Below are positions 1 through 5,900 of a DNA stretch of 9,437 nt, piece by piece. The position numbers and the translations under genes were made by a program. Location of the stretch: assembly GCA_031259185.1 (NCBI GenBank), contig JAIRLV010000172.1:1-9437 (forward strand), in the 5' to 3' direction. Within the stretch, counting starts at the first letter, position 1, and each line of letters opens with the position of its first letter. Under the pieces are notes generated by a model. That model worked only from the letters and a program-made list of their open reading frames with translations. It was not told where the DNA came from and did no database searches. The DNA is from Elusimicrobiota bacterium (GTDB lineage Bacteria > RUG730).

Positions 1-80
1 TAAATTTTTAAAATTAAAAATATTTTTTTTACATCTTTACCAATATAAATATCAGAATAAAGCATCGCTAGCATGTTCAT
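1..80 (-). CDS. Possible 5' end of a minus-strand gene running off the left edge
   Basis: On the minus strand an open frame begins at ATG 80-78 (further in-frame ATGs at 74-72 and 65-63) and stays open to base 1, giving about 26 residues: MNMLAMLYSDIYIGKDV followed by a Lys/Ile/Leu-rich stretch. An in-frame TGA lies a few codons upstream, so the start must be among these ATGs. I do not recognise the product. In favour: the local GC rises relative to the surrounding spacer, and a promoter-like pair lies just upstream at 109-137. Against: no Shine-Dalgarno sequence is visible, and 26 open codons in such A+T-rich DNA are weak evidence. It may equally be non-coding. Confidence 0.2.
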   Translation of the reverse strand, partial: MNMLAMLYSDIYIGKDVKKIFLILKI

Positions 81-108
81 GACGCTAACATTTCATACTA
101 TAAAGTAA

Positions 109-137
109 AGGATATATTATTGTTTTTTGTTTATCAA
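109..137 (-). promoter_or_regulatory. Weak promoter candidate facing the left edge
   Basis: Read on the minus strand, TTGATA (137-132) resembles a -35 box and TATCCT (114-109) a -10 box, with a 17-nt spacer. It would start transcripts near base 102, about 20-25 nt before the possible start at 80. The -10 match is only 4 of 6 and A+T-rich spacers yield such pairs by chance, so this is a low-confidence call. Confidence 0.2.
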
Positions 138-157
138 AATTGAGTTTATTTTAATAA

Positions 158-171
158 AAAAGATTCATTTT
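158..171. repeat. Left arm of 14-bp inverted repeat flanking the Cys-rich gene
   Basis: AAAAGATTCATTTT is the exact reverse complement of bases 481-494. The pair spans 337 bp and contains exactly one gene. The arms stop at 14 bp on both sides and I see no obvious target-site duplication next to them. Confidence 0.6.
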
Positions 172-190
172 TAATTTTTTTTAATCTTTT
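158..190 (-). terminator. Possible A+T-rich terminator after the small Cys-rich gene
   Basis: An 8-bp perfect stem, AAAAGATT (158-165) with AATCTTTT (183-190), encloses a 17-nt loop. On the minus strand the stem ends in a run of six T; on the plus strand it is followed by G and nine T, so it could act in both directions. It sits about 75 nt beyond the stop of the 69-residue gene. The stem has only one G-C pair and would be weak. The left arm is also part of the 14-bp inverted repeat that flanks that gene. Confidence 0.3.
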
Positions 191-264
191 GTTTTTTTTT
201 ATAAATTAGAAATTTCTTTTATCTTCTTATATATGTGTTATTTCGGTTCATTTTATAGTTAATT

Positions 265-474
265 TTATTTTTCACTTTTGTAATTTTTACATGTCCTTGT
301 AAAACCATCATTGCATAAAACTCTACCTTTATTGGAACCTATATAATATTTACAAAAATAAACTAAACTAAAAGCGCCCTCGTCTAAATAACAATATTTG
401 CAATCTGATCCTATATATTTGTCTTTATTATATTTATTTTTTATTTTTAATTCTTCTTTACCAATTTTTTCCAT
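265..474 (-). CDS. Small five-cysteine protein, unknown function
   Basis: The product has 69 residues, a Lys-rich N-terminus (about residues 1-19), then cysteines at 25, 28, 41, 54 and 62 (spacing C-x2-C-x12-C-x12-C-x7-C), ending in a CKNYK-like tail. There is no signal peptide or membrane segment, so it is probably cytoplasmic. The CxxC and the spaced cysteines suggest zinc or iron-sulfur binding; this is inference from the pattern, and I cannot name a family. It follows the two isomerase genes on the same strand after a gap of about 104 nt. A TATACT box at the end of the upstream gene could serve as its own -10, but the -35 is poor, and no clear Shine-Dalgarno sequence precedes the ATG. The Cys pattern makes it more likely real than a chance frame. 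It is enclosed by a 14-bp inverted repeat. Confidence 0.6.
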   Translation of the reverse strand: MEKIGKEELKIKNKYNKDKYIGSDCKYCYLDEGAFSLVYFCKYYIGSNKGRVLCNDGFTRTCKNYKSEK

Positions 475-480
475 AATAAT

Positions 481-494
481 AAAATGAATCTTTT
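481..494. repeat. Right arm of 14-bp inverted repeat flanking the Cys-rich gene
   Basis: AAAATGAATCTTTT is the exact reverse complement of bases 158-171. It lies 6 bp upstream of the start codon of the 69-residue gene, so it would fall in that gene's leader. It could be a mobile-element end, a regulatory site, or chance in A+T-rich DNA; the GATTC core makes pure chance less comfortable. Confidence 0.6.
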
Positions 495-578
495 ATTTTT
501 TTATAAATATTTTTTATTTTTATATTAAAAATAAATTTCATACTTATAGTATATAAATATTGCTTTATTTTTAAAATC

Positions 579-1568
579 TCAAAAATCGTTTTTAACTATT
601 TTTATATTTTTTTTTGCATTATCTAACCATTTTTTTATTTCTTTATCCATCTCAATTTGATATAAATATTGTTTTATATGTTCTTTTACTTCATCAAAAG
701 ATTTTTTTTGCTCCAATTTTTTTTCTTCGCTTTTAATTATGTGATATCCTACGCTTGTTTTTATGACATTGCTTACCTGTCCTACATTTAGGGCAAAAGC
801 TGCGTCTTCAAATTCTTTAAGCATCTGTCCACGTGGGAATAATCCTAAATCTCCTCCTCTTTCAGCAGAAGTTTTATCTTCAGAATTTTTTCTAGCATAT
901 TCCGCGAAATCTGTCTTTTTGTCTTTATCAATTTTAGCTTTCAAACTTCTCATTTTTTTTAATACTTCCGCATCATTTTTTCCATCTGTCCTCATTAAAA
1001 TATGCCTAACTCTGACTACTGCTGGATCTACCATTTCTGCTTCATGTTCATTGTAATATTTTCTAGCTTCTTCATCTGATGGAACATTTACTTTGCTTTT
1101 TATTTCAGTATTTATAACTTCCATAATAACAAGTTGATCTGTTAATTTTTTTGTAAATTGGGCTTCTGACATATTCAATTTTTTTAATTCATTTTTAAAT
1201 TCATCTTCTGTTTTGAATCTATCTTTTACCTCTTCTAGAGATTTATCTATTTTCCTTTTTGAAACATTAATTTTTTTATTTTTTGCTTCTTGTAATATAA
1301 CTTTTTCATCAATCATTTGTTCTAAAATGTTATCTTTTAATTTTTTTTCACCGTCATTTTCTAAAAAATTTGGATTAAGTTGTTTATATTGATCAATTAT
1401 AGGATTTGCTATTCCTTCAAAATCTGATAATAATATTGAATCTTTTCCGACTTTTACTATAACTTTATTGGAAAATTTCTCTGCGCCAAAAATATAAGAA
1501 AAAATTGATAAAAAAATTGATAAAAAAATGATAATATTTTTTGTTTTAATCATAATTTTATTCCTCAT
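579..1568 (-). CDS. SurA/PpiC-type periplasmic peptidyl-prolyl cis-trans isomerase and chaperone
   Basis: This is an exported parvulin-family enzyme that isomerises Xaa-Pro bonds and, in SurA relatives, escorts outer-membrane proteins across the periplasm. The N-terminus has a Lys-rich n-region, a hydrophobic core (IIIFLSIFLSIFSYIFG) and likely cleavage before AEKF. Numbering from ATG 1568 (329 residues), a helical SurA-N-like region runs from about 33 to 165, and one parvulin domain from about 183 to 281 with the motifs VRHILMR, GGDLGLFPRGQM, FEDAAFAL and GYHIIK. A Lys-rich helical tail follows. Only one isomerase domain is present, whereas E. coli SurA has two. Three ATGs are possible: 1580 lacks a Shine-Dalgarno sequence; 1568 has GAGGG at 5 nt; 1553 has GAGGA at 8 nt and starts 4 nt after the upstream stop. 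I chose 1568, and 1553 is nearly as good. Either way translation is probably coupled to the upstream isomerase gene. The family is clear; calling it surA itself is less sure. Confidence 0.93.
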   Translation of the reverse strand: MRNKIMIKTKNIIIFLSIFLSIFSYIFGAEKFSNKVIVKVGKDSILLSDFEGIANPIIDQYKQLNPNFLENDGEKKLKDNILEQMIDEKVILQEAKNKKINVSKRKIDKSLEEVKDRFKTEDEFKNELKKLNMSEAQFTKKLTDQLVIMEVINTEIKSKVNVPSDEEARKYYNEHEAEMVDPAVVRVRHILMRTDGKNDAEVLKKMRSLKAKIDKDKKTDFAEYARKNSEDKTSAERGGDLGLFPRGQMLKEFEDAAFALNVGQVSNVIKTSVGYHIIKSEEKKLEQKKSFDEVKEHIKQYLYQIEMDKEIKKWLDNAKKNIKIVKNDF

Positions 1569-2418
1569 TTTCACCCTCATTTATATTAATTTTATTTAGG
1601 ATATCTCTTTTTATTGTGATTTTTAAATTTTCACTGTTTCTATTATACCAGTCATCAAATTTTTGTCTTTCTAATAGTCTAGTTAAATTTAATTTTACAG
1701 CATCAAATGTTATTGGTTCTCCAATTCTTTCATCTAATTTTTTTATTATATGAAAACCAAAACTAGAACTTATAACGTCACTAACATCTCCATTATCTTT
1801 TAATGCAAAAGCTGCTGTTTCAAACTCTGGGACCATCTGGCCTTTTCCAAACCAATCTAATTCTCCATAATTATTGCTACTTGATGAATCTATTGAATAA
1901 CTGCTTGCAAGAACTGCAAAATCAACTCCATTTTTTAATTCTGCCAAAATGTTATCAGCTAATAGATTGTCTGTAACTAATATATGCGCTACTTTTATTT
2001 GTTTTGGCGCGTTATAATAATCTTTATCTTTATCAAACTCGTTAGCAATTTCTTCATCGCTTACCTTTAATTCCGTATCTCTTAAATCTCTTATCAAATC
2101 TGTTACTAATGTCTGCCTTTCAAAGTTTTTTAATTTTGATTGATAATCTTCTCTCTTATCATATCCTTTATCTTTTGCTAATTGAAGCATTACTGTTTCT
2201 CTAACAATTGTATCCAAAATTTGATTTTTCCCTTGTTCGCTATTCAAAAAATCTGGATTATAAAAATATGAAACTTCTTTTAGTCTATCTTCAAAATCTT
2301 TTGTAGAAACAATTTCATCTTTTGTTTTTACTAAAACCTCTTCTTTTTTATTACACGCAACTAATCCAATCAAAAATAATAAAAATAAGCAAAATTTAGC
2401 AAAATTGACTTTTTTCAT
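1558..2418 (-). CDS. PpiC-type peptidyl-prolyl isomerase lipoprotein
   Basis: This is a membrane-anchored parvulin-type isomerase of 286 residues, of the kind that folds exported proteins. The signal sequence ends in a clear lipobox, LVAC, with the lipidated cysteine at residue 22 followed by NKKEE. A helical SurA-N-like region runs from about 30 to 135. The parvulin domain spans about 138-230, with KVAHILV (His145), GELDWFGKGQM, FETAAFAL and the terminal FGFHIIKK. I set the start at ATG 2418-2416 because the in-frame ATG at 2436 overlaps the ribosome binding site itself (GGAGG, 2434-2430), and starting at 2418 gives a standard lipoprotein signal. The stop TAA at 1560-1558 lies at the start of the downstream isomerase gene. 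The two proteins look like diverged paralogues that form an operon. A promoter candidate lies at 2651-2679. Confidence 0.93.
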   Translation of the reverse strand: MKKVNFAKFCLFLLFLIGLVACNKKEEVLVKTKDEIVSTKDFEDRLKEVSYFYNPDFLNSEQGKNQILDTIVRETVMLQLAKDKGYDKREDYQSKLKNFERQTLVTDLIRDLRDTELKVSDEEIANEFDKDKDYYNAPKQIKVAHILVTDNLLADNILAELKNGVDFAVLASSYSIDSSSSNNYGELDWFGKGQMVPEFETAAFALKDNGDVSDVISSSFGFHIIKKLDERIGEPITFDAVKLNLTRLLERQKFDDWYNRNSENLKITIKRDILNKININEGENEE

Positions 2419-2429
2419 TTTAAGAAAAC

Positions 2430-2434
2430 CCTCC
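2430..2434 (-). promoter_or_regulatory. Ribosome binding site that sets the lipoprotein start
   Basis: GGAGG on the minus strand lies 11 nt before ATG 2418. The longer in-frame ATG (2436) immediately precedes this motif and has no ribosome binding site of its own, so 2418 is the better start. Confidence 0.7.
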
Positions 2435-2650
2435 ATTAAATTTAAAAATTTATATAATAAAATTACATTTTTAAAATATTATTTTTTAGTAATTAAAAAT
2501 TTTAATTATTAAATTAGTTTTATAAAAAATAATATCATCATGATTAATATTTTATCGCCTAAATTTGTGTCTATCATTAATATCAAATCGGTGAATATAT
2601 CTCAATTATTTTTCATTAATATTTATTTTTCTATATACTTATATTTTATA

Positions 2651-2679
2651 ATTAAACATTTTTATTATAAATTAGTCAA
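2651..2679 (-). promoter_or_regulatory. Promoter candidate for the isomerase operon
   Basis: On the minus strand TTGACT (2679-2674) and TTTAAT (2656-2651) each match the sigma-70 consensus at 5 of 6 positions, with an ideal 17-nt spacer. Transcription would start near 2644, about 225 nt before the lipoprotein start. The call rests on sequence match only. Confidence 0.45.
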
Positions 2680-2770
2680 GTTTTTTTGTTTTATTTTTTT
2701 TAAAAATTTATTTTTACGAGTTTTTGCTATTGCTATAACAGTCCTTTCATGATAAGAAAATTATTAAAAT

Positions 2771-2792
2771 AAAAAATTCGCAAAAAATTCGC
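2771..2792. repeat. Two tandem copies of an 11-bp unit
   Basis: AAAAAATTCGC occurs twice back to back (2771-2781 and 2782-2792), just upstream of the 49/50-bp tandem duplication. It may be a slippage product or a pair of half-sites spaced one helical turn apart. Confidence 0.7.
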
Positions 2793-2801
2793 ATCTAAAA
2801 A

Positions 2802-2900
2802 AGTTAATAATTATATTAAAATAGTTATTGATGAATTTTACATATTATTAAGTTAATAATTATATTAAAATAGTTATTGATGAATTTTTACATATTATTA
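2802..2900. repeat. 49/50-bp tandem duplication upstream of the giant gene
   Basis: Copy 1 (2802-2850, 49 bp) and copy 2 (2851-2900, 50 bp) are identical except for one extra T in a T-run near the end (four T at 2836-2839, five at 2885-2889). The near-perfect identity implies a recent duplication. It lies 26 bp before the start codon, within the expected promoter and leader of the gene. Confidence 0.9.
2837..2866 (+). promoter_or_regulatory. Promoter candidate formed across the duplication junction
   Basis: TTTACA (2837-2842) at the end of copy 1 and TATATT (2861-2866) at the start of copy 2 each match the sigma-70 consensus at 5 of 6 positions, with an 18-nt spacer. Neither repeat copy alone has both boxes correctly spaced: no -35 precedes copy 1's TATATT, and no -10 follows copy 2's TTTACA. 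Transcription would begin near 2873, giving a leader of about 54 nt. Confidence 0.4.
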
Positions 2901-2910
2901 ATTCGAATTT

Positions 2911-2916
2911 AGGAGG
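2911..2916 (+). promoter_or_regulatory. Strong ribosome binding site of the giant gene
   Basis: AGGAGG, followed by AG, lies 10 nt before ATG 2927. It stands out in the A+T-rich context and fixes the start of the long frame. Confidence 0.85.
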
Positions 2917-2926
2917 AGATGTAAAA

Positions 2927-5900
2927 ATGTTTAAAATTGAAAAAACCAAAATAAAAATTTTAAGTATTTTCCTATTAGTATCTATAAATATGAATTATTT
3001 TTATGGGACAAGCTACGCAAACCCAATAAAAATACAAATACAAAATAATTTATTAATTCCACCAAAATATGGAAAAATAGTAGAAAGTTTTGTAGGTGAT
3101 AGCGAAGAAGAATATATTATAATCCAAGATTTACATTGCAATTTAAAAGTTCAAGAAGATATTTACAAAATGATAAAAGAAATAAAGAACTTAAATAAAA
3201 AAAATTTAAAAGTAATAGGGGTAGAAGGAAGTTATGAAAGAATAGATACGAGTATATTAAATTTTATAAAAAATAAAGAACAAAAGACAAAAATAGTAAA
3301 ATATCTATTCAAAAAAGGATATATTACAGGAGCAGAATATTATAAGATATTTGAAAAAGAAAATGTAGATTTGATAGGCCTTGAAGAAAAGGAAATGTAT
3401 GAAGAAAATCTTGAAATTTTATATGAAACGTTTAAAAACAAGAAAAGTTTGAATTACATATTCAAAAAAACTGAAAAAAACTTAGAAGAAATGGGAGAAT
3501 ATGTATATAACGATATAACAAAAAAATTTAAAGAAGAGGGAAATAAATATAAAAAAGGTATTTTGGGATTAGAAAAATATATAAAAATATTAGACAATTA
3601 CGACAAAAATTTAAAAATAAATAAATTAAGGACAAAAGATAATATAAATAAAATAATTACATTAGAAGAAAAAAGATTATCTATAGATCTATACGAATTA
3701 AAATGGGAAACAGAAGTATTATTAAAACAAATAAGTAATAGATTTAGAAAAAAGGAAATAGAAATACTGCAAAGATATAAAAACGATGAATATTATTATT
3801 TATATCTTCAAACAATATTAAAAAAAAATAATATAAATATAACTAGAAATTATAAAACAATATCAGATTATATAGAATATTTAAAAATGGCAAATGACGT
3901 AAATGAAATAGATTTAATTAATGAAATAGAGACTATACAATATGAAATAGAACAGGAATTATTAAAAAAAAATGAAGAGGCACAAAATTTATTATTATGC
4001 AAAAAATATATTGAAATTTATAAAAGATATTTATTAAACGATGCTAATGAAAAAGAAGTAATTGAGTTTAAATCACAAAAAAATATTTACAAAAAACAGT
4101 TAATAGAAAATTTGTATAGATTCGATAGATTTTTTTCTGAAAAAGAAGAAGAATTACGAAAAATAGAAAAAAATATGAACCGATTTTATGAATTGGCAGA
4201 TAAAAGAAGCGATATTTTAATTAATAATATAGTAAAAATAAAAAAAGGAAAAACAAAAGTAATTGTAGTTGGAGGATATCACACAAATAGAATAAAAGAA
4301 AATTTAAAAGTAAGAGGTTTAAGTTATAAAATATTAACGCCACGAGTAGATAAAAAAATAGCAAACAATATATATGAAAAAAGAATATTAGAGCAAGGTA
4401 ATTTAAAAAGGAATAAAAAATTAGATATATCGATAGAATCCAATATTGAAAAAAATAAAATTCTACCACCAAGTATATTTAAATTACAAATAAATCAAAA
4501 TATAGATAGTCCAGAAAAAGTTTTAAATGTTTTACTAGAAAGATATATGACAAAGAGTGAAATAAATGAATTTAGAGCAAAAATGGATAAAGATTTAAAT
4601 TTATCCATTGTAAACACATCTTTTATAAATGTTTTAAAAAATATATCAAGTCCTGCTAAAATCTTTCATGTTTTTTCACCAATTTCTCTAATTATATCTC
4701 GTATCAGTATCCTATTTTATCCTAGATCTACATTATCTAATATGGCTTCATTAATTGGCGACAATGTGGATATACAAAACGAATCAATTAGTGAGGAATC
4801 TATTGACTTACCAACTTTTTGGGAATATTTTTATAATGATAAAAAAATTAAATCAATACAATTTCTAAAATTGAATAAGACTTATTCAAATAAAATTCTA
4901 GCTAAAGGATATTATGAAGGAACAAGCAACAAATTAATAATTTATATTTCTTCGCGTTTATTTCAAATAATTACTGAATTAAAACAAAAAAATGAAACCT
5001 TTACCATTTTTTATAGTCTCGTAAATGCAATATTATTGCATGAAATAAAGGAATTAGAATTTATAAACATACATAAAGTTCAAAATGCACATGAGCAGTC
5101 CCTAAAAACCAATCAAAGGAATAGTGATATAATACTATTTTTGAATCAGTTAAATAAAAACGATAGTGAAACTAAAATAGATAACGATGTAAAAAGTATA
5201 GTGGAATTCTACGATAATTCTATATTACATTCATTTTCTAGAGAATTCTTGAAAATTTTTTATGATATAGAACAAAATACCAAAAATAAAAATAATAAGT
5301 ATCTTATTAATAATAGGTATTTGATAAATCTACAAAATATTTATTATCTAATACTTAGTATGGGAGAAAATTTTACAAATAGTATAAAAAATGAACACAA
5401 GCTTTTATATTCTCAACTTGAAATGATAGTGGATATCCCTTTTTCAAGTAAAGTTCTAGATACAAATTATTTTATAAAATATAACAAAGTCAAAATAGAA
5501 TTAGAAAAAGTAATAAAATATTTATTAGCTCACAATGAAATTTTTCTTGAAATAGCAGAAAAAATGTTTGAATATTCAAGTGAATGTGAATATGATGATT
5601 TTTTTGCAAGATACAAATATTTAAATATAGCGAATAATAAATTTGAGAATATAAAAAAATATGTCGAAATATTATTTAATTCTAACGATAATCCTAACCA
5701 AAAATTACTAGGAGCACAGGCTGATTTAAAAGAACTTTTAAATGACTTAAATAAAGAATATAAGTTATTAATTAATAAGAAAGAGGAGGAAAAAGGATAT
5801 ATATATTTTGCAGATATTTTATTTGCAAATGATATAGATGAATTAAAAAAAGCGATATTGAATAGATTAGAACAAAATACAAAAAAAAGATATGGTAAAA

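Larger units (their letters stand above)
2437..2926. other. Divergent intergenic region between the isomerase operon and the giant gene
   Basis: About 490 bases with no convincing gene. From left to right it holds a very A+T-rich leader for the minus-strand operon, with a 9-bp palindromic pair at 2490-2498/2500-2508; a minus-strand promoter candidate at 2651-2679; an 11-bp tandem repeat at 2771-2792; a 49/50-bp tandem duplication at 2802-2900; and the ribosome binding site of the giant gene at 2911-2916. If the minus-strand promoter is used, the operon leader would be about 225 nt, long enough for a regulatory element, but I recognise no riboswitch. A second, weaker minus-strand pair (TTGAGA, 17 nt, TATTAA) lies nearer the gene, around 2580-2606. 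Confidence 0.6.

Noticed and set aside
513-535. Nine-bp inverted repeat with a 5-nt loop after the SurA/PpiC-type gene
   Set aside because: Its stem contains only A-T pairs and is not followed by a T-run on the minus strand, so I do not call it a terminator.
763-1056. Plus-strand open frame of 97 codons
   Set aside because: It lies wholly antisense to the conserved parvulin domain of the SurA/PpiC-type gene and encodes a low-quality Ser/Leu-rich product; it is a shadow frame.
2490-2508. Nine-bp palindromic arms separated by one base
   Set aside because: All A-T pairs with no loop room for a hairpin; expected by chance at this composition. It could be an operator, but nothing supports that.
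2540-2752. Plus-strand open frame of 70 codons rich in Phe, Ile and Tyr
   Set aside because: It has no ribosome binding site, its composition is what T-rich non-coding DNA gives, and it overlaps the promoter candidate of the minus-strand operon. A small membrane protein cannot be fully excluded.
2802-2900. CRISPR-like array
   Set aside because: The two repeat copies abut directly without spacers, and no Cas gene is present, so this is a tandem duplication.
4221-4472. Minus-strand open frame of 83 codons, almost all Leu, Phe and Tyr
   Set aside because: Antisense of Lys/Asn/Ile-rich codons in the giant gene; it only mimics a membrane protein.
4667-4720. Possible transmembrane helix in the giant protein (about residues 581-598)
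   Set aside because: The hydrophobic stretch is short and broken by Ser, Pro and Arg, so it is not convincing as a membrane segment.
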